Assembly (NCBI RefSeq): GCF_033807575.1
Contig: NC_084710.1
Span: 17,898,357-17,962,356, forward strand
DNA: 64,000 bases
Direction of reading: 5' to 3'
From: Cydia pomonella
Lineage: Eukaryota; Arthropoda; Insecta; Lepidoptera; Tortricidae
Shown one piece after another: positions 36,201-48,000 of the stretch; the stretch's first letter is position 1; each line of letters starts with the position of its first letter. Made by a program: the position numbers and the translations under genes. The notes under the pieces are model-generated. The model did not search any database, was not told the origin of the DNA, and saw only the letters and a list, made by a program, of their open reading frames with translations.

Positions 36201-36332
36201 GTGCTACGGCTGTAGTACGATCGCATTTTTATCACTTGTCACTATGCCTGTCACGTTCTAACGAGTATGTAAGTGCGACAGTGTCAGGCATAGTGACAAG
36301 TGATAAAAATACGACCGTGCTACAGCCGCAGT
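36201..36332. mobile_element. MITE family A, copy 2 (long palindrome)
   Basis: GTGCTACGGCTGTAGTACGA then TTTTTATCACTTGTCACTAT at the left pair with GGCATAGTGACAAGTGATAA then GTGCTACAGCCGCAG at the right. The arms are about 50 bp with few mismatches around about 25 bp. It is the better preserved member of the family seen at 3,957-4,060. A 69-codon open frame across it is produced by the palindrome. Confidence 0.75.
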
Positions 36333-37069
36333 AAGCTGTAAGTTCGTCGATATCGTCAGACCCTGTCGAATTTTAGACAACACTGTTACAAATAATAGTT
36401 AAGAATAAAGGATTTAACTTAACATATAGCTCCCAAACATACCTACCTAATTAATTATCTAAGCGGAAGTAACTACAATTTATTATTTAAATAAATAATT
36501 CCTACGCCCTTTGTTCTCCATAAGCGGACTGGATCGAGTTGCTATTGTATTTTAATCATTTTTACGTCTGAGAAAGGCGACGTTTCCTAATTGATTATAC
36601 AGTTGATATTATGTGACCTCTACTCTGGTATTCTTCGCTTCAACGGAACGTCAAACGCGAAAAAATACAAAGAAATTTCGCTTATTCCTATGAAATGGCG
36701 ACGTCAGTCGTTGTGACAACACGACAAGTCTGGAGGCGACATAAATTCGCTTAAGTTTAGTATGTAATTAGAAAATATAAATGAGATTAAATATATTCTT
36801 ACATGTTCTATTTTTAGAAATACATGTACGGCGGTCGGCCGTATTTCCGCTTTAAATAATACTTAAATAGATATACAACTTTATAATATTTATTTATTAA
36901 TATTTATTCCTCTTTATTCATTGCATATCTTAGATTAGGTTTTTTTATAATATGAATATAAAAGTAAAATATAAAAACACTTACAAAACAATACAAAATA
37001 CATATAATCACATTATAAAAAACCTAACCTAGGGTGCCGCCAGCAGCGGGGCAGGGCCCAAGCTGCCGG
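36333..37069. other. Intergenic, no gene seen
   Basis: AT-rich, ending in a GC-rich stretch at 37,030-37,070 that runs into a repeat. Confidence 0.45.
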
Positions 37070-37147
37070 TGGTCAGGGCCGCAGAGAGAGGAACCGACGT
37101 ACTATACGCACCGTGTCCAAAATTACTGCCTTCTGCATCTGACCCTA
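37070..37147. repeat. Diverged relative of the GCAGAGAGAGGA MITE
   Basis: GGTCAGGGCCGCAGAGAGAG near the left and CTTCTGCATCTGACCC at the right correspond to the two ends of the palindromic element at 43,672-43,752. This copy is more diverged. Confidence 0.45.
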
Positions 37148-37404
37148 ATATTTATTATTATTAACTTTAGCACTTGTGTTTTTTGTGGCACATTTGTAGA
37201 AAAAAAAAAGAGGTGACTAGCACTTGTAATATTTTTTTTATTTCTATTTTAGGTCATAAACTACATCGCTTTTTTTAACACCAACCCAAAGCTGATTATA
37301 AAAGTATATTTACTGCTATTATTTATACTGATTTAAAATTAAACGTGACTTGCCCATTGCCAAAAAATTACGTCACAACCCACAACAATTTATATAAGTA
37401 GGTA

Positions 37405-37787
37405 CAGTCGAGTTCACAAATATGTTTACAAGCCAACGTTCCAAAATAGCTATGTATTGGTGTTACAGGGGGGCAAAGTTGTTGTTTAACCCCTTGATAT
37501 CCGAGCAAGTGAAAGATACCAAAATTGAACCACATGCGTAGCGTAGTGGTTTGAAAAGTGGAATATTAAGCGTTACGAGGGTTTCATCACTCAAAAGTCA
37601 ATTTTATCAACCAAATAGAGCAAGCAACTCAAAATTAACATCAGATTACTTTGCCACAACTTTCTTATCAGATTTTGAATTACTAAGAGAGTCTTTTCGA
37701 GCTGCTGTGGTGAAAATATATTTAAGCCAATAAGGTCATGTAAATATTTTGGAACGTTGATTTTAAAGATGTTTGTGAACTCGACCG
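37405..37787. mobile_element. TA-flanked mariner-like MITE (CAGTCGAGTTCACAAA ends)
   Basis: The 383-bp element begins CAGTCGAGTTCACAAATATG and ends with GTTTGTGAACTCGACCG. Terminal inverted repeats of about 45 bp include AACGTTCCAAAATA and its complement. TA is present at both borders (37,403-37,404 and 37,788-37,789). The interior open frame at 37,551-37,733 is not recognisable as transposase. Confidence 0.75.
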
Positions 37788-38220
37788 TACATGCAACAAG
37801 CAGTATGGTCTAGACAAGCACCAGTGATACCATGATAGACATGCGGTTGTATGTAATTCTAATAAATGTCTACTGTTAAAAGAAATTTTTTTTTTTTTCG
37901 CATGTGGCATATCTTGCAGTGCTATTCGAGCGTCATACTATTTATTTAAATCCATTACCTAGGCACTTACCTACCGCTATACGAGTAGGTATAATACTTG
38001 TGCTATAAACGCTTGTCGACATAAGACCCCTTTGGAATCACGAACATGAGAGCTAAAAGCTTTATGACATATTACAGCGACCTCCCTCACATCACACGTC
38101 ACGTGTATTAAATCAATAGTTACGATTTTTCCTGACTTAAAAAAAACGCGTTTTAACCGTAGTTATTTTCACCACGCCTTTACTTTTAACGGGCATTTAG
38201 AGTCCGTCTAAATGCTAAAA

Positions 38221-39063
38221 AAAGCGGCCAAGTGCGAGTCGGACTCGCCCATGAAGGGTTCCGTACCATTTATGACGTATTAAAAAAACTACTTACTAGA
38301 TCTGGTTCAAACCAATTTTCGTTGGAAGTTTGCATGGTAATGTATATCATATATTTTTTTTAGATTTTTCATTCCGTTATTTTAGAAGTTACAGGGGGGG
38401 GGGACACACACTTTTTTTCACTTTGGAAGTGTCTCTCGCGCAAACTATTCAGTTTAGAAAAAAAATGATATTAGAAACCTAAATATCATTTTTGAAGACC
38501 TATCCTTAGATACCCCACACGTATGGGTTTGATGAAAAAAATTTTTTTTTTTAATTTTTATGACGCATTAAAAAAAAACTACTTACTAGATCTCGTTCGA
38601 ACCAATTTTCGGTGGAAGTTTGCATGGCAATGTATATCATATATTTTTTTTAGATTTTTCATTCTGTTATTTTAGAAGTTACGGGGGGGGGCACACTTTT
38701 TACCACTTTGGAAGTGTCTCTCGCGCAAACTATTCAGTTTAGAAAAAAATGATATTAGAAACCTCAATATCATTTTTAAAGACCTATCCATAGATACCCC
38801 ACACGTATTGGGTTTGATGAAAAAAGATTTTTTGAGTTTCAGTTCTAAGTATGGGGAACCCCCAAAATTTATTGTTTTTTTTCTATTTTTGTGTAAACAT
38901 CATAATGCGGTTCATAGAATACATCTACTTACCAAGTTTGAACAGTATAGCTTTTATAGTTTCGGAAAAAAGTGGCTGTGACAGAATCGGACAGACAGAC
39001 GGACATGACGAATCTATAAGGGTTCCGTTTTTTGCCATTTGGCTACGGAACCCTAAAAAACGA
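38221..39063. mobile_element. Non-autonomous element with 290-bp tandem units
   Basis: Starts with GCGGCCAAGTGCGAGTCGGA, then AGGGTTCCGTACC, and ends GGCTACGGAACCCTAAAAA, so AGGGTTCCGTA and TACGGAACCCT form an inverted pair near the ends. The interior has two tandem copies of a 290-bp unit, measured between the repeated ACTACTTACTAGATCT at 38,288 and 38,578. Each unit contains AAGTTTGCATGG, TTTAGAAGTTAC followed by a G run, and GTGTCTCTCGCGCAAACTAT. I recognise it as a dispersed lepidopteran repeat without coding capacity. Class uncertain. Confidence 0.7.
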
Positions 39064-39074
39064 ACTACGAACGA

Positions 39075-39205
39075 CTTTGCACCGGTTAAAACAGAACAAA
39101 GTGGAGGGCTGTCATTATAAAAGTCATATTTTCGTAGAAATTTGACATTAGCACACTTTGTCATTGTAAAGCCATACAGAGTAGCTTGGTCCAACTCTAA
39201 TGCAC
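39075..39205 (+). repeat. Dispersed repeat B, copy 2
   Basis: AGAACAAAGTGGAGGGCTGTC, GTCATATTTTCGTAGAAATT, GCACACTTTGTCATTG and AGCTTGGTCCAACTCTAA follow the order of the other two copies (18,398-18,530 and 41,852-41,980). It abuts the 38,221-39,063 element. Confidence 0.6.
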
Positions 39206-41819
39206 ATTTTTTGTTGCTCTTCCACTTGATTATCATGCCTTATAGGTAAATGTGGTTTTCCATCACAGAAGAGTACATGCTTCATGTGCAATAAGGTCCT
39301 TTTTATCTGAAATTCCAACAGAAATAGCTCATGAAACATAAGGACCCTTCTCTAATGGCCACAAATATCCTCTCAATTTTCAAATTTCCAATTATGAACC
39401 TTCGATTTCCGGCTTTAAATACAAGCATTCGCCCCAAGGCCCTGAAGTATACTTTGTAGTCTTGCATAACTAAAGTTACTTTGAAATCATTAACGATATT
39501 TTGATGTGGTGAAATGTAAGTAAACATTATATGTTCTAAAGGCGCCATTATCGCCAATTTCAGCCGTAAACAGCCGACGTGGCACTTAAAAAGCTATTAG
39601 ATTCTAGTTATAACGCGAAAGAATCTCAAATGTATATGTAGAGTGCTTATAGGCAATCTGTGTTCAAATACTTTGAAACAGCTTAAATCGGGAGATGTTC
39701 AATATCTACAGGCACCAAATACGTGACTATCTTCCTGTGTACTCGGTACAGAGTTATTGTTAATGCGTATGCTTAACGTTCACAGAAATATACTTAAGTA
39801 AAATGTAGTTATGGAATGCTGAGTATGGGTTGTTGCTGTATACTCCAAGAGTGAAACATATTTATTAGTGCGTTCGTAGAATTAGGTTTAGAATAATTGT
39901 CAATATTGTAACTAGGCAATAAGCGATTTCGTATCAACATATTTTATATGGTTTTGCATAAAAGTAATTATTCTTAAATCGAATTGGATTTTATACCTAT
40001 CCATCAATCACTAAAACAACAGGAATTAGATATAAACAATTTCAAATTATACCTCCTATATTTTTAAATCTATTGTATGTAAAAGTAGTTAATTCATTGA
40101 TTATGCAAATGCTTGTTTCCAATATTATTTCTGGTACCCTCATAAAAAACAAGTACGTAACATCTGTGAATATGAACAGGCTTTCGTACGTGATGCGCGT
40201 GGAATATGTGTAGGTAGGATTGCCGATAAAAATATCTACACACTATCTATACTGGTACCTCTAAATAAACAGAACGTAGTTGTAGGAAAAGGATTTTACC
40301 CATTTTCTATGACTTCTTCTTCTTCCAATGCCATCTTCTACCGGAGGTCGGCTATCATGAGGGCTATACGAACTTTAGACGCAGCCGCGCGGAATAATGA
40401 ACGTGTGCTCTGTTTAAACCATGTTCGAAGATTTTTGAGCCATGAGTTACGTCTTCGTCCGGATGATCTTTCCCCTTGGATTTTTCCTTGGATAATTAGT
40501 TGAAGGACTAATTGGGTTGGGTTAATTGGGTTTCTATTACTAATTAGGTTTGATTCAGTACTACGTCCCAATCCCAATAGTAATAGCCATTGGGGTATTT
40601 TAAATTATGCAGATTAAGATAATTTTTTAACTGTGATCAGTGATTCAAAAGGACATCACGACATCTTTAACAAAAGCCGCAACTGCAGATAAGTAGCTCG
40701 TAAGAACATAGCTTACTTTGTTATGATATATATACTGGTAATATAGTTCAACATATCGATAAATTTAACTTCTACCTACTACCATATTACTACTAGATAC
40801 TCACCCCTTTCATCTACATCGGGGTATTCCTCTGCCTATTTTTTTCCTATAACATCACCTACTCAAACGCTCAAAATTAAAACTGGTTACAGTACTTATA
40901 GAAATTTAAAACGCTAAGTGCGCACACCATGATGTTTACAGCATTACAGCAAAGACAATAAATCACCTTTTGTTTAACTGTCGACCTTTTATCACGACCA
41001 GGAGCTTTCCGTTGTTCTCTATTTTATGTGGGCTTTTTTACGTCTTCATCGCATCTGTTACATGTAGACGCACCATTTGCCGCACTATAAAACACAGTAA
41101 ACATTACGGTTTTGTGGTATTGCGATGCATAGCTGCTAAAAATAACATCACGTTTCAGAACTAATAAAGAAGTCAGGGGAGAAGTGAGCAAATCTTTATA
41201 ATAGCCGAATTTTTTGATTAACGAATTGAATGACAAGTAACTGGTCGTGACTGTCGAGAGCTGTTGACGACGTCCACGCCCACACAATTAAAGTTGTAAT
41301 TATATAAGAATCTTGAATAATATACCAAACCAACTTATGTGAAGTAATAAAGAAGGGGGATGATAAGTTATCTAGTGCTAGATGCTAGTAAGAGCCTACT
41401 AGTATTACGAAAGAGGCAAATTACTCGTACCTAACTAAAATAGTAGGTATGGTTTTCCCGTAGATACGGGTGGCGATACATGAGTGGATTTGCGCCTGAA
41501 GCGAGCACAAGCAACTAAGTAATAAATTGATACGTCAATAACACACTCAAGATTCAAGAATACACCCACTGAGTGATGCTTTGTACTTATGGTTGGTATC
41601 ACTTTGAGTTTGAGCATGGGTACCCGTGCAAATAATCCGGACGCCTAAACCGGGATGGATACTAAAAATAAATTCAAGTATTCAGTATCCCTCAGAAAGG
41701 ACACTACATATTTGCAAACGTGCTACAATATCTAATTCAATTTGTCCCTTTGGAGAAAAGGCGTAAAGTGAAAGTTGTAAAGAGATTCGTGGAATATTTT
41801 GGTGTGTCCTTTTAATGCT
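39206..41819. other. Intergenic, no gene supported
   Basis: Open frames at 39,303-39,557, 40,309-40,503, 40,338-40,577 and 41,024-41,287 lack recognisable motifs. No bounded repeat identified. Confidence 0.45.
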
Positions 41820-41851
41820 TCAAGATGTTGTTGTTGTTGTTGTTGTTATTG
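41820..41851 (+). repeat. GTT microsatellite
   Basis: About nine GTT-type triplets with one ATT interruption, directly next to repeat B copy 3. Confidence 0.7.
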
Positions 41852-41980
41852 TTGTTAGAGTCGGACCAAGCCAACAACTCTATCTATGAAATCACAGAGT
41901 AATGTCATCATTATTGTCATTTTTCTATGAAATATGAAATTTATAATGACACTCTCTCACTTTGTTCTGTTGAACTTATT
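41852..41980 (-). repeat. Dispersed repeat B, copy 3
   Basis: Its reverse complement reads AACAGAACAAAGTGAGAGAG, then GTGTCATTATAAATTTCATA, then GGCTTGGTCCGACTCTAAC, in the same order as copies 1 and 2. Confidence 0.6.
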
Positions 41981-42274
41981 GAAGTCTGCAAACGTAATTC
42001 AGTATAATGTCGCGGTCGCATGAATGTCGGTTCCTCCCAATGGGACGCCCTGGGAAAGAGAGTATGCAAGTGTACCAATACAAACATCGATAGTGTCAGT
42101 AAAGACTCGTTAGACATAGATAATTAGACACTAGCAAAAATAGACTACACTTAGTCCCCCGTACGAGAAACTCAAGGCTGAGCCAAAATTACAAGAGACA
42201 TTTGCTCGGAGCCAACAGTTGTGTCACTTAATTTTACAATGTATTACAACTAGAGATATAAAATAGAAGTAGTA

Positions 42275-42699
42275 CAGTCAGCGTCAAAAGTAACGTATCA
42301 GACTATGCCTCAAACGTGTGAGTATCATTCTCTAATAGCTTAGCAAAAACAGATGTCTATATATCCTCCTAAGGTCCAGCCATACAAATGAAAAATTCAA
42401 AATTTGCCACTAAAATTTGAACCTACAGTGCAGGGAATAAATCCTGTTTATTTTATTTTGTTTGAAAATTGAACTAAACAAAATAAATGCAACACTGTTC
42501 CATTGGATATGACTTAAATTTCATCGAACTGAATAAATACTATAGGTCTCGGGCCTTACGAGGATATGTAGAACTATTAGATACTTACTCAGATACTTTT
42601 GAAAGGGGACTGTTTAGATATAAATATTTGTATTTGGAAAAGTATTCAATGGTGGCAGATACTTTCGGCACGTTGTTCCATCCGCTACTTTGCTGACTG
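42275..42699. mobile_element. TA-flanked MITE (CAGTCAGC ends)
   Basis: Begins CAGTCAGCGTCAAAAGTA and ends TACTTTGCTGACTG. TA flanks both ends (42,273-42,274 and 42,700-42,701). The interior at about 42,370-42,530 contains blocks shared with 61,780-61,945 (GCAACACTGTTCCATT, AAATTTCATCG), so an older repeat may be nested in it. The 69-codon open frame inside is not recognisable. Confidence 0.65.
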
Positions 42700-42701
42700 T
42701 A

Positions 42702-43669
42702 CTTTTACAAGGTGTTTTATGTATTTGTAGTTTTTTTTTGTTGAAAAAAGTAAGCATTTGACCACCATCTCACCTGAAGCGCCGATTCAGTCTAGGATGG
42801 AACATGCTTACCTAAAAAATGTTTATTCACTCTCGATTTAAAAACAAGAGAGCTGTACGCTGTTTGTAATTATTCCAATGAATATCTTTCCTAATGCATT
42901 AAAAAATGTCAAAATTCGCTAAAACTATTCATTCGTAAAAAATACCCTTCAATAAAGTTATACGTAAATAATAGGTCAACCAAAAAATAAATAAATAGAG
43001 CAATTTGTAGTACGCAAGGTCTAGCAAATGGTAGACCCGTCTCATGACTTGTAAGAAAATGGTTTAAGCAGAAGTTGGAAAGGGCAGAATAATTAACTTA
43101 ATCATCTTAAGAGTTCAAATACCCCAAATTAAATACTAAAATAACTTTGTCCTGGTTTAACAACCAAGTAGAAATTATGTATTCATATTACTAAATAGGT
43201 ACCTAGCTTATTGTTCATCAATCTTGAATTATAAGATTCACCCACGTCTTAATCAATTAATCTTATATAGTATGAGAGTATCTACCTCCGAGTTCGTTGC
43301 CTTAGAAAAATTTCATCATGACATGATATATACTTTCTATCTTGTTTATAAAAGTGTATGATGAATAAGTATCATCAACGATCTTTGTTAGGGATATATT
43401 TTATCTTTTTCTAAGTTTTGCTAATGGCAATTCGTTAAATTACTTTTGTTTTGAATTCTTGTTTCATCGCCAACGTGTGTGTAATACATATTGTGATATT
43501 AATACGCGTATCAGCTGCCGATGTCACCCGCCAACGTAACCGGACAGTATTTCAAATTTAATTTAAAATTAACCCTTTCGCCACAATTAACACTTTCATC
43601 ACACAAAAATGTCAAACACGCCTGCATTATAATTAAATAGAGATACAGCATTTCAACATTATAATATTG
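42702..43669. other. Intergenic, no gene seen
   Basis: AT-rich. Nothing recognised. Confidence 0.45.
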
Positions 43670-43671
43670 TA

Positions 43672-43752
43672 TAGTCAGCTGCAGAGAGAGGAGCCCCCCG
43701 CCTTCATAAACTGATTGTATGCAGGGGGGTCACCTCTCTCTGCATCTGACTG
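43672..43752. mobile_element. 81-bp palindromic TA-flanked MITE
   Basis: AGTCAGCTGCAGAGAGAGGA and GCCCCCCGCC at the left pair with GCAGGGGGGTCACCTCTCTC and TGCATCTGACT at the right. TA lies at both borders (43,670-43,671 and 43,753-43,754). A minus-strand open frame runs through it and is not a gene. Confidence 0.7.
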
Positions 43753-43754
43753 TA

Positions 43755-44428
43755 CTGGACAATGTTGTTGGCTAATAGGTACGTGTATCTTGTATTCAAT
43801 GTATAACAAAACGTAACATTGTATTGTATATTTGTTGGTTGTCCCTAAAATAAATAACATACAATAAAATATATGTAGATATTTACTTACCTCAAAGAGA
43901 TGTTGCAAATCCCAATTACCAAATAAGTTCTAAAAAAATGTCCCGCTCTCTAATTTGGTGCAGAGTTATCTTGGTCTGACTCTAATATCTGATTTTTAAG
44001 TCGTGAATAGTAAGCCACATCTCCTGATAGAGCTTCCTAAAACTAACGCGAGAGCTAGATCAAATCACAATTAATTATTAGCTCCTTAATTAATCATCAC
44101 TTTTTTTAATATTCCTTAATTATCAACATTCATGGTCAGCCTATTATTAGTCACGTGACTTAATTGCAATTCGCAGCGTACTTAATGTTATGACTGAAAT
44201 AAAATTTCTTATTTTATATTTTTCCTAATATTTCCAGTTGAATTGAGTAATTTGATGAATATGCTATGAGCCTATGAGTCCATGACAGTTTTATATAAAA
44301 GGAGGGTAACCATGAGACTCAGTAAATTTATGTTAAACATTAAATAATTATAACCAAATACGTTTACATATTTTTGAACATTCTTTTGTATTACGAGTGT
44401 TTATACTAAACGTGCAGAGTAAGATATA
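43755..44428. other. Intergenic, no gene seen
   Basis: AT-rich. Nothing recognised. Confidence 0.45.
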
Positions 44429-44913
44429 CCAGTGTGTCCCTAGCCATTGGACAAAGCCGAAATGTACATATGCATTAGGGTATTTAGAACCAGTGTACAA
44501 AGTATCATAACAACCGGTGTAGCGGTTTCGAAGAAATTAACAAATTACCAATATTTTACTTTGGAGCAGCCTGTATGTGTTAGTATCTCCTAAGGTAATA
44601 TCTTAAAAGAATAGTATGGAACCTTCTTCGACCTTTTTGAGTATTATTTTTATTTATGACACTAATAAGTAATAAGCTTCTGACTTTTGAAAAATGTCAT
44701 CATTATCAAATATTTCGAACAAATTGTCAAAAACACTGCCAAAGATTAACACAGTATGTTTCTTTTTGTTGTCGATTATTGCAAATGACTTTTGTTCGAA
44801 AAAAATATTTTTTTATCTTTTGTTCTAATTTAAAAAATATTAACGTCAGAGCATTTCTGAGAAGTAACCCGACGTGGGATTTCAGGGTTTGTCCAATGGC
44901 TAAGGTCACCCTG
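44429..44913. mobile_element. TA-flanked mariner-like MITE (AGCCATTGGACAAA ends)
   Basis: The left end has CCAGTGTGTCCCTAGCCATT then GGACAAAGCC. The right end has GGTTTGTCCAATGGCTAAGG then TCACCCTG. TA borders are at 44,427-44,428 and 44,914-44,915. The terminal inverted repeat is about 35 bp with several mismatches. Open frames inside on both strands are not transposase. Confidence 0.65.
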
Positions 44914-45045
44914 TACATATTTCTGATCACGACTTATGAATCAACCTGAATACTGCTACTTCTAATAGGTTGCAAGCCTATGACTTGTACTAGGTTTTGC
45001 CCATATTATCGACTATTTTCCTAAAACCAACTTTCCTTGCCACAG

Positions 45046-48000
45046 GACAACGTCACCTCCAGGCGAGCCCCTAGTCCGAGCCCCGGTGGGCAAGCCAAGA
45101 TGTCCGCCCGCCATCTCAAGACTGCGCGTCGAGAAAGTTGAGGGCGGCCTGGCAGTTGCCGGCGTCGTGGTCGCCGCCAACTGCCAAATCGTCCTACCCA
45201 TATTCGGCTTCCTCTTCATGCTGGTTGGATGCGTGCTTACTGGTGAGTCTACATTTTCGAACTTGTAGGTGTTTAGATTTTCCAGATTTCTCTACATTAT
45301 ACATTCAATATGCTGTTTCCAAGCTGAAATAACCAACAAGTCTTCATGCAGGGTTAAACATTTAGGTAAATTATAAATCATCGAAACTACAATAATAAAA
45401 TTGCGATGAGGTTGGTTTTTCCCGTGATCATAAAATATAATTCGACCAATTGACCGGAAATAGAAAATTGTGTTTTGAGAATAGCGCACAAATTATCTAA
45501 GAATGGGTGACCAGCGTATTATTTAAATTACCATTCCATTCGCCATTTTTAAGTTTAAAACGTGTTGACACTAAAACAGAGATGGCGTTAGTAACAATAA
45601 CGTGTAGCAAAGAGATGCGCCTTTTTCAAAAGAGCGTTGTAAAAGCAAAACGTTAATGGAGGTTGTTATATTCTCTGAAATAAAAGACGTCGTAATGACG
45701 AATGACTTTTCCATGATGAAGGGCTTTTGTGTGAAGCTACAATTAAATTTAATTTTTTCACAGCTACGTCGTACCGTGTCCGTGGGGAAAATGAAGAACA
45801 GGATCATTATCAAGAACGGATCGCATTTACGGGAAACTCTCGGGTGCTTGGCCCCGTTTGCATAGTCGCCGGTGCACTTATGACAATTGCTGGTTAGTAA
45901 TAATCAATTATTCTCCTAGAATATTATATAATATGCAAATAAACCAAAACACCCTTGAATATTAAATGATATAACACGTTAAATGACGTACGTTCTAAAG
46001 ACAAATATTATTCTTTAGACGCTTCAATTTATGAAATGAACTTTCTTAAAATAGCCGTGTTCTATGTAGGTATGATATACAACTGGCGGTCGGCTTTTTT
46101 ATGTATAATGATTGATTTTATATCGATTCTATGATTGTATATCGGTTTAATACTTAGATTTAAACTGTTCTCCTTTTAATTTAATTATAATTTTACTGTA
46201 GTTATCAATCAAATTTTAACTGAAGTACTTATTATGTAAAATCTAATAATTTAAATTGCATGTAAGTATGTTGCCGTACGTTGTAAACTCATGTGTGTAT
46301 ATGATATAAACAGTTTTATATAAAAATGGTACGTCCAGAATTATATGATGTCCACGGTGGATGGCTAAATCTGGTTTCTGTTGACGTAAATGAATGACTA
46401 GACTTCTAATTAAAAACATTAAATTACAATCCAATACATGTCTTAAGGTGCGTAGATACCAACACGTACGCATATCACGCCGTGTCCACTCTTTAACTTG
46501 TATGCTAAATACTCGAACAATATCTGACCTAAGACTAAACTGTCTAAGTCAAGCGTCGAGCCCATTTAGATTTGGACCGTATGTAGTGCTTTGAAAGGTA
46601 TAAAATTAAATATTTCTAGTTTTATTAAATATGGTTTTGATATAACAATATAATTGATTGTTGCAGGTGTCGTGCTATGCATACTGATGCGTGCTGCCCA
46701 GCGACGCCAAAGGAGACTGGCGTTCCACTGCCCCATTCACGGAGACTTCTATCCCTTGAGCCCACAAAATAGTAGAAAATATTCCCGTAAGTCATTGTCT
46801 TAAACTCATTGTCAATAAGTTAACTAGAATTGGCTATGTGGCTGCGGGGTCTATTACACCGCGAGCCAGGAACAGATTTCCATGACCAATCGCTTCCCGG
46901 GCGAAAACTCGTATAGTAGTCAACGGCTATGTATTTATTTTATTATTATTATTTATTTTATTTGATACACTAGCAGCTCTTGGAGCTGATGCGTGTATAT
47001 CGCAGCACTTGTGTTTATTTAGCACTTTTTAATGTTCTAAAATGTGTATCTAGTCTATTTTTGAAAGAGTTCACTGACGGTGCACTAACAACAGTTCCTG
47101 TATGATGAACCTTCGTAGACGTCAGCTGCCGCTCCATTTGTGGGTTGAGAATAGCCACCGAAACACGTAAAACAAATTTAGTCATAGCCTCCCGTTTGAT
47201 ACTTTGTCAGATGATATTGTTAGTTAAAAAAATCGTCAACCGGTTGTATCGCGATGGTAAAAACGTCAGCTCGTCGCATGAACATAAAAAATAAGCACTT
47301 TACCTTTTTATGATAGTAAAACAAAAATATGAAATCATGAAATATAACATTCCATCAAGCGTTTCGAATAAACGGATTACGCAATTTACACATTACGCCT
47401 ACTTTGCGGTCATAAAGTGGTAAGGCGCGTATTTTTTACATATTCATTTGAATAGTTGCGGTCTTTCCATCGCGATACAACCGGCTGACGGTTATTTTTT
47501 ATTTAAAAGAGCATCTAAACTATCATCTGATAAAGTATCAGCCGGGAGGCGATGAATGACGAAATATGCTCCTGGCTCGCGGTCTACATGGGCCATTAGT
47601 CATTTTCAGTTGACATGTATCATTTTTTTTTATGAATATATAAATACCACGATAAGTTATATTTTTTGGGAAACCACGCACCTCGCATATAACTAATTGA
47701 GTTTTTTTGTCTTTTAAGAGCGAGTGTCCATTCGTGTAATAAACTACACATATGTATAAGGAAGATAAGGATGCTTAAAAATAATTGCAAAAACTAGTGC
47801 CTACGCCGATTCTCTGCGTAAGGCCGTCAAGCTTCAGCAGTTTCAAATATTCTGAGATAAGAGTTAGTGATTTATTATAAATCTAATAGTTCTTGTTTAT
47901 AATTTTACAGGTAGCCCTAGCGGTATCTGGCGTGGTATACGAAGTTGGCTCGGGCTGGTGGAGGAGGGAGAATCCCCACGCTGCCCGCGCTCCGCGGAGC

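Noticed and set aside
47789..47812. AAAAACTAGTGCCTACGCC shared with the SINE at 59,812
   Set aside because: Only about 20 bp match. It may be a SINE remnant, but no further similarity is visible on either side.
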